Shown one piece after another: positions 55,791 through 63,875 of a stretch of 64,000 bases of DNA. Under the pieces are notes generated by a model that had not been told where the DNA came from, searched no databases, and worked only from the letters and a program-made list of their open reading frames with translations. The translations under genes and the position numbers were made by a program. Source of the stretch: Psychrobacter sp. I-STPA10 (GTDB lineage Bacteria > Pseudomonadota > Gammaproteobacteria > Pseudomonadales > Moraxellaceae); the NCBI RefSeq assembly GCF_021012795.1, contig NZ_VFYU01000001.1, forward strand, positions 175,211-239,210, given 5' to 3'. Position 1 is the first letter of the stretch, and every line of letters starts with the position of its first letter.

Positions 55791-58049
55791 TTAGTCATCA
55801 TTATGATTAGAGTTTTGAAGGCTATTGGCTAAGACAGATAGTGCAGTTGCTAGCTCTTGTATTTTAGTATTAATGTTATCATTTAATAAATTTATTTGGT
55901 TGATATAACTTTCATTTAAATGTGAGAAAGATTTATCAAATTCTGAAATGATATCAACACCTAATGTTTGTAAAGCTTTATTGATTTTTTCCATTTCATT
56001 GTTGGTTGTTTGAATATCTTTAATATAACCAGACTTTCCTTCATTTAAGGTAGTAGCAATGGTGGTCATCTCGTTAAGTAAAGGCTTATAAGTTTGTGTG
56101 GTATCATGTTGAATATTTTGTAAATCTTGGTTGATGGATTGTTGGGTGCTATGTAGCTTTTTCTGTTCATCAGTCATATTAATAAACTGCTGGTTAAGTT
56201 CGTTTGCAGTTTGTTGTAATGCTCTGTTTTGTTCACCCAAGGTTTTTTCTAGCTCTTTATTTTGTTGCTCAAAAAATTCAGTTAAGCTTTCTTTATAGGT
56301 CTCTTTAAATGCAGTGAGCTGCTCTTGTAAGATAGTTGATGAATTTTCAATTGTTTCGTGAATATTTCCTAATGAATTTTTTAATTCATCTGAAGTTTGG
56401 CTCATTAAGTCAGCAGCTCTAGTACCTGTTTCCTCTAGTTCTGTATTCATACGATTTAAATGAGTATCCATATTTTTATTAAACTCAGATAAGATTCCTT
56501 TTAAATCTGTTAATACATTTTCTGACATTTTTCCAATAATTTCACTCATTTTTGTTTGAGTATCATTTAATGTTTTATTCATTTCAATCATGGCTAAACT
56601 GATTGCATCTGTTAATGCAGTCTGTGCCGCTCTCATACTGTTAGTAATAGCGGGTTCAATTTTAGCTAAGTTGTCTGATAAATCTGCATTGAATTTATCC
56701 AAGATATTACTTTGTTTATCTTGAATACCTCTCATATCAATGACTAACTGTTCTGTATTAGCAGTAATTTTATCAACGGTATCTTTCATACCCTCAATAA
56801 TACCCTTTATATCGTCTCTAGTTTGTTGTAGTTCACCATTCATCTCTTTCATGGTTTCTCTTATGGCTGTGGTCAATGAGCTTTCTGCATTACTCATACC
56901 ACGTTTAATGGCAGGTTCAATACCGCTTAAACTGATGGCTAATTTATCATTAAACTCTGATAGCATATTTTTTTGCTCAGTTTGTAGAGTTTTCATACTA
57001 TCAACAGTTTTTCCCATCTCAGTAACTAAGGATTGGGTTTGGTCTGTTACTTTATTCATGGTATCAGTGGTCTTATTCACAGCTTCAATTAGTTTGTTAT
57101 TAGTTTCATGGCTATTATTAACGGCTTTAGTAACAGCTAATACTGAGCTGTTGGTTGTTTTTATTTCCGCTTTAATAGGTTCTAATACTTCTGATTTTAA
57201 GTCCTCTAATAAGCCCTTAATTACTTCACTATTATTTTTTTCAAGGCTTTGGCGAATGTCCTCAAGTGGTTGTGCTAATGCATCTTTAACAGCAATGCCT
57301 ACTTTTTGAGATAGGATATCACTGAGTCTATCTATATCATTACCAGTCTCTATTTGTTTAATGGCAATACTCATTTCAGAGATGGCCGTATTCATATTAG
57401 CAAATAGGTCTTGTTGTTGCTTAGTTTGATATTTTAGTATTTTTACTATGCTATTAAGTGATTCATTGAGAGATTTAGATTGATTATTGCTTTTATCTAG
57501 ATTATTTTTTGAAATATCTTTAATATTATTTAGAGCGTTTATGACTTCATTTTGACTTTTACGATTGTTCTCTTGCTGTTCCTCCCATTCTTCAACTCTA
57601 ATCTCTTGATAGGCTTTGGCTCTTATATTATTTGCAATATTAATTAGAAAATTTGCCATCATAAAAAATACGGCACTACCAATACCTAAGATAGAATATA
57701 TAAATACAGGTTGTAATTCGCTGATAAAATTGCTAATTTGCGAGGGGTCATTAAGATTAAATTCTTTTAAAGCAACGGTTAGCCCATAGAATGTGCCGAA
57801 TAGACCAATTGCAGTCATAATACTAGGTGCAGGTTTAACAATACCTGAAAAAATTTTATCAAAGTATGCAAAAGCAGGACGAGCAGATAGCAAATAACAA
57901 ATAATAAAAGCAATAAAGGTGATAGAAAAAATATCAAAGAATATTGACATTGTTTTATATATAAAAGGTAAGTGTTCTTGTGCTTGTTGTGATATATTTT
58001 GCCAAAAATCAGGCAGGAAAAATGAGAAAAACCAGCTCATAAGATTCAT
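55791..58049 (-). CDS. zorA: ZorA-like proton channel with long coiled-coil tail
   Basis: 752 residues (E. coli ZorA about 730). The N-terminal 140 residues hold three membrane helices (about 33-54, 75-95, 112-135) of the MotA/TolQ/ExbB type, with PAPSIMTAIGLFGTFYGLTVAL matching the GLFGTxxG motif. The remaining 600 residues are a cytoplasmic coiled coil rich in Asn/Thr/Lys/Glu, including two homologous ~87-residue units (MLSEFNDKL...GIEPAI and ILDKFNADL...KIEPAI). Such tails in Zorya are thought to relay phage sensing to effectors. Cotranscribed with the 138-aa gene 19 bases upstream. Confidence 0.82.
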   Translation of the reverse strand: MNLMSWFFSFFLPDFWQNISQQAQEHLPFIYKTMSIFFDIFSITFIAFIICYLLSARPAFAYFDKIFSGIVKPAPSIMTAIGLFGTFYGLTVALKEFNLNDPSQISNFISELQPVFIYSILGIGSAVFFMMANFLINIANNIRAKAYQEIRVEEWEEQQENNRKSQNEVINALNNIKDISKNNLDKSNNQSKSLNESLNSIVKILKYQTKQQQDLFANMNTAISEMSIAIKQIETGNDIDRLSDILSQKVGIAVKDALAQPLEDIRQSLEKNNSEVIKGLLEDLKSEVLEPIKAEIKTTNSSVLAVTKAVNNSHETNNKLIEAVNKTTDTMNKVTDQTQSLVTEMGKTVDSMKTLQTEQKNMLSEFNDKLAISLSGIEPAIKRGMSNAESSLTTAIRETMKEMNGELQQTRDDIKGIIEGMKDTVDKITANTEQLVIDMRGIQDKQSNILDKFNADLSDNLAKIEPAITNSMRAAQTALTDAISLAMIEMNKTLNDTQTKMSEIIGKMSENVLTDLKGILSEFNKNMDTHLNRMNTELEETGTRAADLMSQTSDELKNSLGNIHETIENSSTILQEQLTAFKETYKESLTEFFEQQNKELEKTLGEQNRALQQTANELNQQFINMTDEQKKLHSTQQSINQDLQNIQHDTTQTYKPLLNEMTTIATTLNEGKSGYIKDIQTTNNEMEKINKALQTLGVDIISEFDKSFSHLNESYINQINLLNDNINTKIQELATALSVLANSLQNSNHNDD

Positions 58050-58068
58050 ATAAATTATCCTAAGTTAG

Positions 58069-58485
58069 TTAAATAATTTGAAAAAATTGTAACTCTTCAT
58101 CAGTAAAATACTGAATTAATTTCTGTTTGGGAATGTGGCAACGATATTTACCCTCTAAATCTTTACTTTCTAGACTATAGATTTCACCTGTTTCATTTGG
58201 GTCTAGTTCAATAATAATGGGAGATTCTGTAAGTATTGTTGTTTGGTGATAAGCTAACCGTAATGCCATAATTTGGCAGTTATCTTTTTGTTGGGTTAGT
58301 AATCTTATTTGCTGTTGATAAAACTCTAATTTGCATTGTTCAAGTGAACTAATATTTTCTTTTTGTTGTAGAACTTGATATTTATTTTCTGTATCTTTCC
58401 ATTGGTTATTAAAGTTTGCTGCTTGTTTTATCCAATAATTGATGGTGAAGTTGTTATTTATTTTGGTAGATAAATTTATATTCAT
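58069..58485 (-). CDS. unknown 138-aa protein, first gene of the Zorya-like operon
   Basis: No recognised family. The N-terminal 85 residues are predicted helical or coiled (QAANFNNQWKDTENKYQVLQQKENISSLEQCKLEFYQQQIRLLTQQKDN). The C-terminal 45 form strands (TESPIIIELDPNETGEIYSLES, GKYRCHIPKQKLIQYFTDEELQFF). No signal or membrane helix. AGGGAT gives a good ribosome binding site, and the next gene begins 19 bases on. A regulator, adaptor or a fourth component of the system is possible. Base composition matches the following genes, so it entered with them. Confidence 0.6.
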   Translation of the reverse strand: MNINLSTKINNNFTINYWIKQAANFNNQWKDTENKYQVLQQKENISSLEQCKLEFYQQQIRLLTQQKDNCQIMALRLAYHQTTILTESPIIIELDPNETGEIYSLESKDLEGKYRCHIPKQKLIQYFTDEELQFFQII

Positions 58486-58593
58486 GTTTAATCCCTATTG
58501 AAAGTTAAGAATTTAATTTTATTGAAGAGAAAAAAATAATGGGTCTACCAAGTTAGATATTCTTATTTAGGATAAGTATATTTTATCTAATAA

Positions 58594-58630
58594 AAAAAGA
58601 CTATCTAAACTTGTATTAGATAGTCTTTTT
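58594..58630 (-). terminator. terminator after the MltB-type gene
   Basis: AAAAAGACTATCTAA pairs with TTAGATAGTCTTTTT around a seven-base loop. The A run on the + strand is the U run for minus-strand transcription, so it isolates the upstream gene from the Zorya-like operon. Confidence 0.9.
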
Positions 58631-58668
58631 CAATGAAACTTAGTATGACTGTATATTATTAGTTAAAT

Positions 58669-60051
58669 CTACCAAATTAACGCTGAAGCACTGCGCTGAG
58701 TGATAAATCCATCAGGGGTTTGACCATTATTGGCTTGCCAACGGGCAAAAGCTTTGCGAGTATTTATTCCAATGACACCATCAACACCATTGGTATCATA
58801 CCCAGCATCGGTTAAGCGTTGTTGCAATGTCTGAACTTGATATGTTGATAATGGTCGCTCATAACGAGGCCATGCTTTTTGTAGACCACCTTGCCCTGCA
58901 ATGGCTTTACCAAGTAAGCTGACCCCCAGAGCATAGTTTGATGAGTTGTTATAGACCTTAATAACGTCAAAGTTTTTGCTCAGCAGTAGGGCAGGACCAT
59001 CTTGTCCTGCTGGTAACCATAGCTCAAGTGGCGTATAGGCATCGATATAATTACCATTTATCGCAGTGATGCCAAGTGCTCGCCACTGATTAAATGCTTG
59101 CTTAGTCCCCACCAAACTATAGTCAAAGTTACTGGGTAACTGTACTTCGTAAAAAGGTGCTAAACCACGTACCCAGCCTGAATTGCTAAGGTAGTTGGCA
59201 GTTGATGCCAGCGCATCGGCAGTAGACCAAGGGCTACGATGACCATCGCCATCACCATCAACGCCTTGAGCCAGCCATGTTGCTGGGATAAACTGTGTTT
59301 GTCCCATACCACCTGCCCATGAGCCTTTTAGCTGCGAAGTATAGACATCACCACGTTGGATAAGGTCTAACATGGCTAATAGTTGTGATTCAGCAAAATT
59401 TTGGCGTCTGCCATCATAGGCTAGGCTGCTTAGCGCACTGGGTAAATCAGTTTTACCAGTCACAGCACCGTAGGCAGATTCCATGCCCCAAATACCAGCA
59501 ATAATCTCCGCATTAACCCCATATTGTGACTCTAAACGTGATAATAAGGCTTGTTGATTGGCAAAATTACGTCGTCCACTATTGACTCTGCTATCATTTA
59601 CTGCTGAGTCGGCATATTCCCACGGCATTTTGGAGAATTCAGGCTGTCCTGAGTCTAGTGATAATACTTGATGGTTCATCTGTGCAGAGCTCATAAGCTG
59701 TTGTACTGCATAGCTGTCATAGCCTGTAGCGATGGCGCGTCTAGTAAAATCTGCTTTCCAATCATCAAAGCTGTGATAGCTTTTTTGAGGTTGAGGTTGA
59801 GGTTGAGGTTGAGGTTGAGGTTGAGGTTGAGGTTGAGGTTGAGGCTTGGGTTGTGGTGTTGGCGTAATGGTGGTGGTTTGTTGAATAACGGTAGCCTGTG
59901 CCACAGTGGGTTTTTGTGGTACGACAGGTCTGGGTGGCTGAGTGACGACCACATTTGGTACAGGGTGCTGTTGTGGTGATGGTTGACTGGCACAACCTGA
60001 AAGCAACAATAAAAGGCTAAATGAATAAATGGGCGTGTGTTTGGTTAGCAT
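58669..60051 (-). CDS. MltB-type lytic transglycosylase lipoprotein with peptidoglycan-binding domain
   Basis: 460 residues. Lipobox LLSGC (Cys19), then a Pro/Gln/Thr linker with an in-frame QP array. The SLT_2 catalytic domain has FDDWKADFTRRAIATGYD, IAGIWGMESAYGAVTGKTDLPSALSSLAYDGRR (catalytic Glu in GMES) and WAGGMGQTQFIPATWLAQGVDGDGDGHR. The C-terminal PG_binding_1 domain is LQQRLTDAGYDTNGVDGVIGINTRKAFARWQ. It cleaves murein in the periplasm, anchored to a membrane. Monocistronic, ending in a strong terminator. Confidence 0.93.
   Translation of the reverse strand: MLTKHTPIYSFSLLLLLSGCASQPSPQQHPVPNVVVTQPPRPVVPQKPTVAQATVIQQTTTITPTPQPKPQPQPQPQPQPQPQPQPQPQKSYHSFDDWKADFTRRAIATGYDSYAVQQLMSSAQMNHQVLSLDSGQPEFSKMPWEYADSAVNDSRVNSGRRNFANQQALLSRLESQYGVNAEIIAGIWGMESAYGAVTGKTDLPSALSSLAYDGRRQNFAESQLLAMLDLIQRGDVYTSQLKGSWAGGMGQTQFIPATWLAQGVDGDGDGHRSPWSTADALASTANYLSNSGWVRGLAPFYEVQLPSNFDYSLVGTKQAFNQWRALGITAINGNYIDAYTPLELWLPAGQDGPALLLSKNFDVIKVYNNSSNYALGVSLLGKAIAGQGGLQKAWPRYERPLSTYQVQTLQQRLTDAGYDTNGVDGVIGINTRKAFARWQANNGQTPDGFITQRSASALIW
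59785..59844 (+). repeat. hexanucleotide tandem repeat, 10 units
   Basis: Ten exact TTGAGG units (reading Gln-Pro on the minus strand) inside the linker of the MltB-type gene. In-frame, so copy number changes only the linker length. Confidence 0.93.
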
Positions 60052-60222
60052 AAGGGCTTCTCTATCTCTATATCATTAATGTTTGATTCTAAATACCCAT
60101 AAATTGGATGTAATAAAACCTTTAAAATCCGTAAAATAACACCACCTATTCTGTGGTTTATATATGATCATCGGTTTCGTTTTTCATTATGTTATTAATT
60201 AACAGTTTCTAGGAAGTTTATC

Positions 60223-60957
60223 ATGATATTTAAAAAAAACCATCTATTGCTCACAAGCTTATCCCTGTCTATGGCATTTTTGGCTGCATGCCAACCAAAT
60301 AATACAGAAGAAACCAACCATACAGTAACAACAGACACTCAGCAATCAACTACTGATATGCAATCCCAAGCTACTACAGCGACAATAGAGGAACATGATC
60401 ATCATGATATGCACGCTACGACAGATAATGAAGTAGAGCAAGCCTATATGCAAAGTATGTCACAAATGCATGATGATATGATGGCCGGCATGATGGCAAA
60501 TGACCCTGATGTGGCATTTGCTAAAGGTATGCTGCCGCATCATAAGGGTGCAGTGGCGATGGCAGAGGTACAGCTAAAATATGGTAAAGATGCGACCATG
60601 CGTAAGCTTGCCGAAGACATCATCAAAGCCCAACAAGCTGAAATCAAGCAGATGCAAAACTGGATAAGTGATCATCCTGATACAGACAAACAAGATAATA
60701 CCGAAGCGATGCAACAGGCTTATCATGAAAGTATGCAGGCAATGCATGGCGATATGATGACAGGTATTAGCGAGCCTGACCCTGATATGGCATTTGCCAA
60801 AGGCATGCTACCGCATCATGAGGGCGCAGTGGCGATGGCAGAAGTTGAGCTAAAATATGGTAAAGATGATGCCATGCGAAAATTGGCAGAAGATATTATT
60901 GCCGCACAGCAGTCTGAGATTGAGCTAATGCAAAGCTGGATAAGCGAACATTCATAA
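60223..60957 (+). CDS. DUF305 lipoprotein with two tandem DUF305 domains
   Basis: 244 residues. Lipobox LAAC (Cys23) and a Thr/Gln-rich linker with HDHHDMH. Two nearly identical 75-80-residue repeats follow, each with FAKGMLPHHxGAVAMAEVxLKYGKD...MRKLAEDII and ending in MQxWIS. Met/His-rich DUF305 proteins of this type have been linked to copper binding. The two copies point to an internal duplication. Convergent with mutY. Confidence 0.88.
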   Translation: MIFKKNHLLLTSLSLSMAFLAACQPNNTEETNHTVTTDTQQSTTDMQSQATTATIEEHDHHDMHATTDNEVEQAYMQSMSQMHDDMMAGMMANDPDVAFAKGMLPHHKGAVAMAEVQLKYGKDATMRKLAEDIIKAQQAEIKQMQNWISDHPDTDKQDNTEAMQQAYHESMQAMHGDMMTGISEPDPDMAFAKGMLPHHEGAVAMAEVELKYGKDDAMRKLAEDIIAAQQSEIELMQSWISEHS

Positions 60958-60978
60958 TAGCTAAATAGCTAAGCTAAA

Positions 60979-61016
60979 ACTCATAACATACTAACAGTGT
61001 GATGGTAGTTATGAGT
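60979..61016. terminator. weak hairpin between DUF305 gene and mutY
   Basis: ACTCATAAC and GTTATGAGT form a 9-bp stem with a 20-base loop between two convergent genes. No U-run, so its role as terminator is uncertain. Confidence 0.35.
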
Positions 61017-61018
61017 CG

Positions 61019-62314
61019 TTATAAAGTTGCTAATACTTTTAGCATTGCTTTGGGTAATCCCAAAGATTTGGCATGGCTATCATCACACCATATAAACTGA
61101 ATATCAGCTTTGGTTAATTGCTTGCATAACTCATCAGCTTGGCTGTTATCCAATATCAATAAAACTGGGCTTAAATACCAATGGAAATGGGTTAACGTAT
61201 GTTTGATAGAGTCTTTATCGGCTGATTGTTTATTGGTATTTGTATCGCTGATATTCTTATTTAAGTTCTTATTTAAATGTTTGTCTAAATACTTATCTAA
61301 ATAGGCATTAATAATCTGCTCAGCAAGGGTAAACTCTGCTTCATAAGCCTTATCTTCTTTGCTAGTGGCTAACACCTTTTTGCCTTGTGTTTTTTGCACA
61401 AACTGCAAAGGTAAACTCCATAGCCCACCCCAAATTCCAGACTCAGGACGCTGTAGCCACAACACCTGCCCTTGTGGATTGGTTAATAATAAAACATCGC
61501 TATATTTGCTTGGTTTCGGTTGTTTTTTGGCTTTTACAGGATAGGCAGTCTCACAGCCTTGTTGATGGGCGATACAATCATTTTGCAGTGGACACAGTAG
61601 ACAAGCAGGTTTGGTGCGGGTACATAAGGTCGCCCCCATATCCATCATCGCTTGCGCAAATTCACCACTTTGCAGATTGGGAGTAAGACGTTCAGCCAAT
61701 GCCCATAACTGTTTATTGGTTGCCGATTTGGTAATGTCACCATTAATGCCTGCCCAACGAGTCAGTACGCGTTTGACATTGCCATCACAAATCACCCCAT
61801 AGCCATGCAACCCCATCGCTACAATCGCTCCTGCGGTTGAGCGTCCTACCCCTGATATACCCTCCCAATCAACAACGGTTTGCGGAAATTCGCCAGTCTC
61901 ATTGATAATCTCAACCAACTGTTTTGCGCCTTTGTGCAGGTTTCTGGCTCTGGCATAGTAGCCAAGTCCTGCCCAATGCTCAGCAACCATATCCCAATCG
62001 GCACTAGCTAAATCCTGTACGGTCGGAAATGAGCTGATAAATCGCTGAAAATAAGGGATAACGGTGGTGACTTGCGTTTGTTGCAGCATCACTTCTGATA
62101 GCCAAACGATATACGGATTTGGATTGTCGGTTTTGTGCTGTTGCCACGGTAGGTCGTGGCGACCATTATCAGCAAACCAAGCCAAAATACGTGGTGCAAA
62201 GCTATCTAAGGCTTTGTCTGGTTGAGAAAAGCGAGTTTGTGCAAAGTTGGCTTGAGAATTACTGGATTGTGGAGAGTCAGTTTTGGATTCGGTTTTGGAG
62301 ATGATAGCTGGCAA
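61019..62314 (-). CDS. mutY: A/G-specific adenine glycosylase
   Basis: Removes adenine mispaired with 8-oxoguanine. 431 residues against the usual ~350. Motifs: LPWQ, WLSEVMLQQTQVTTVIPYF (catalytic Glu), VGRSTAGAIVAMG (HhH), DGNVKRVLTRWAGI (catalytic Asp), and the 4Fe-4S loop CTRTKPACLLCPLQNDC. The NUDIX-like C-terminal domain carries a repetitive insertion YLDKYLDKHLNKNLNK (around 61252-61300). About 35 extra N-terminal residues (Ser/Gln/Thr-rich) may not all be translated. Confidence 0.95.
   Translation of the reverse strand: MPAIISKTESKTDSPQSSNSQANFAQTRFSQPDKALDSFAPRILAWFADNGRHDLPWQQHKTDNPNPYIVWLSEVMLQQTQVTTVIPYFQRFISSFPTVQDLASADWDMVAEHWAGLGYYARARNLHKGAKQLVEIINETGEFPQTVVDWEGISGVGRSTAGAIVAMGLHGYGVICDGNVKRVLTRWAGINGDITKSATNKQLWALAERLTPNLQSGEFAQAMMDMGATLCTRTKPACLLCPLQNDCIAHQQGCETAYPVKAKKQPKPSKYSDVLLLTNPQGQVLWLQRPESGIWGGLWSLPLQFVQKTQGKKVLATSKEDKAYEAEFTLAEQIINAYLDKYLDKHLNKNLNKNISDTNTNKQSADKDSIKHTLTHFHWYLSPVLLILDNSQADELCKQLTKADIQFIWCDDSHAKSLGLPKAMLKVLATL
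61252..61300 (-). repeat. degenerate 12-bp tandem repeat within mutY
   Basis: Four 12-bp units of the type TTCTTATTTAAR/TACTTATCTAAA on the + strand, encoding (L/Y)DK- or LNK-type tetrapeptides on the minus strand. In frame. Confidence 0.6.
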
Positions 62315-62409
62315 GAAAAATCCTTGTGGCTTTATATATTGAGAGTTGGGTTATTGATAAAAGGGTATTTTAGCATTATTTGATACATTCGATTTTTGCA
62401 ATTTATTTG

Positions 62410-63375
62410 TCATTTGCGATTCTTTCTTGCCCGCAATTTACGTTGTTTTTTCTCTTCTAATTTGGCTTGTTTTTTTGCTTCAGCTTTTGCCCGTATCTCA
62501 GCGACCAATACTTCCTCTTGCTCACGCATTTCTGGCGTTTCCATCGTAATACGTCCAATCGTGCCACTGCGTAGCTCATTAATCAGTATTTCAGAAATAC
62601 GTTGCATATCGACCTGATTGCCCGAGCGGATACAGCCACGATTTCTCCCTGCCATTTCCAAAAATACCCAGTCATTTTGAGGCAGCTCATCTATTTTATA
62701 GCGGGCTTGTAATAGCTCAGGATAGGCTTGCAGTAGATATTCGGCAGTATAGCTTGCCACATCTTCATAATTAAAGGCGGTATCTCGGATTGCACCTGTA
62801 GCAGCAAGTCGATAGCCAGAGTTAGGATTTTCTATTTTTGGCCACAGCATTCCGGGAGTGTCATAAAGCATGATGTCTTCGTCAATTTTGATAAGTTGCT
62901 GTGACTTGGTGACGGCAGGTTCATCACCTGTTTTGGCAATACGTCGTCCTGCTAAGTTGTTAATTAAGGTAGATTTTCCCACATTAGGAATACCCATAAT
63001 AATGGCTTTAATTTGTCGTCCTGTGCCAACTTTATTGGGAACAAGTTTTTTGCAAAGCTCAATAATTTGCTTTACTTGTGTTGCTTTGTCAGTATCACAA
63101 GTCAGTGTTTTTACTCCTGCTTCTTGCTCAAGATAGACTTGCCACTGCTTGCTCATATCAGGGTCAGCAAGGTCAGCTTTATTTAAAATTTTGATGACGG
63201 GTTTTTCGCCACGTAAGGTTGTTATCATGGGGTTATCGCTACTATAAGGAATACGAGCATCCAGCACTTCGATAATCACGTCCATTTGTGGCATGATTTC
63301 TTTAATCTCATTGCGGGCTTTGTTCATATGCCCAGGAAACCATTGGATACTGGCTTGATTCATCATTTGTCTCAT
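62410..63375 (-). CDS. ylqF: ribosome biogenesis GTPase YlqF/RbgA
   Basis: 321 residues, circularly permuted GTPase. G4 LNKADLADP precedes G1 GIPNVGKST and G3 DTPGM; the N-terminus WFPGHMNKARNEIKE and C-terminal acidic and basic tail fit the RbgA family, which matures the large ribosomal subunit. Several Met residues lie at the N-terminus; the first is used here but later starts are equally plausible. Divergent from nothing; followed on the right by the broken PIN gene. Confidence 0.93.
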   Translation of the reverse strand: MRQMMNQASIQWFPGHMNKARNEIKEIMPQMDVIIEVLDARIPYSSDNPMITTLRGEKPVIKILNKADLADPDMSKQWQVYLEQEAGVKTLTCDTDKATQVKQIIELCKKLVPNKVGTGRQIKAIIMGIPNVGKSTLINNLAGRRIAKTGDEPAVTKSQQLIKIDEDIMLYDTPGMLWPKIENPNSGYRLAATGAIRDTAFNYEDVASYTAEYLLQAYPELLQARYKIDELPQNDWVFLEMAGRNRGCIRSGNQVDMQRISEILINELRSGTIGRITMETPEMREQEEVLVAEIRAKAEAKKQAKLEEKKQRKLRARKNRK

Positions 63376-63465
63376 TTTATTGCTATTAAGGGGCTAGGTG
63401 AGATTAGTAAAACTAGTTAATTAGTAAAATTAGTTAAACTGGTTAAATTAAATAGGGCCCAGAGT

Positions 63466-63875
63466 TTACCCTAAGTATTGTTGTAACCATACTACTGCTT
63501 CATCTGGACTATACACAGGCGTGCTAGAGGCTGTGAAGTCTTTAGTATTTCGGATGATAATGACGTCTATAGTCGGCTCAATACAAAACTGTTACGTCGT
63601 CAAACTCGCTCGCAGTACTACTTGTACACCTTCGCTCGTTTTCCTTGTAACAGTATTATCTTGAATTGACTATATTCCCACAGCCGTTGCTGAACAAAAA
63701 ATCACCGCATCTTCAAAGTCTTTGGCATTGGTTTGTTGGGCTTGTTGTAATACAAACTTGTTTACTGCGGTGATGTCAAATAAATCCAAAAGATATTCTA
63801 TGGCAGTGTTTACTCTAGATTTATCATAAAACTTTGTCAATAAAAAATAGATAGTGGTTATTGAGTTGGCACATA
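63466..63875 (-). pseudogene. PIN-domain (VapC-like) gene, broken by two mobile elements
   Basis: Minus-strand fragments that rejoin into one PIN protein. The middle piece reads ICANSITTIYFLLTK, then KDFEDAVIFCSATAVGI, and stops at TAG where a MITE begins. Beyond the MITE the frame resumes as DVIIIRNTKDFTASSTPVYSPDEAVVWLQQYLG and ends at TAA (63466-63468). Removing the MITE plus one TA restores GGA ATA GAC GTC (GID) with no frame change, as in intact PIN proteins. The 5' half, with the first catalytic Asp, is missing, cut off by the IS630 end at 63874. Non-functional as it stands. Confidence 0.88.
63568..63674. mobile_element. MITE, family III (IS630-related), 107-bp copy inside the PIN gene
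   Basis: Ends TATAGTCGGCTCAA and TTGAATTGACTATA, counting the flanking TA duplication on each side; the insertion is 105 bp. No ORF. Same orientation as 53058-53164. It supplies the TAG stop that truncates the PIN frame. Confidence 0.92.

Noticed and set aside
63466..63875. Intact short PIN toxin gene at the right edge
   Set aside because: The 70-codon frame begins inside the IS end and stops inside the MITE; it is a fragment of a larger PIN gene, not a complete one.
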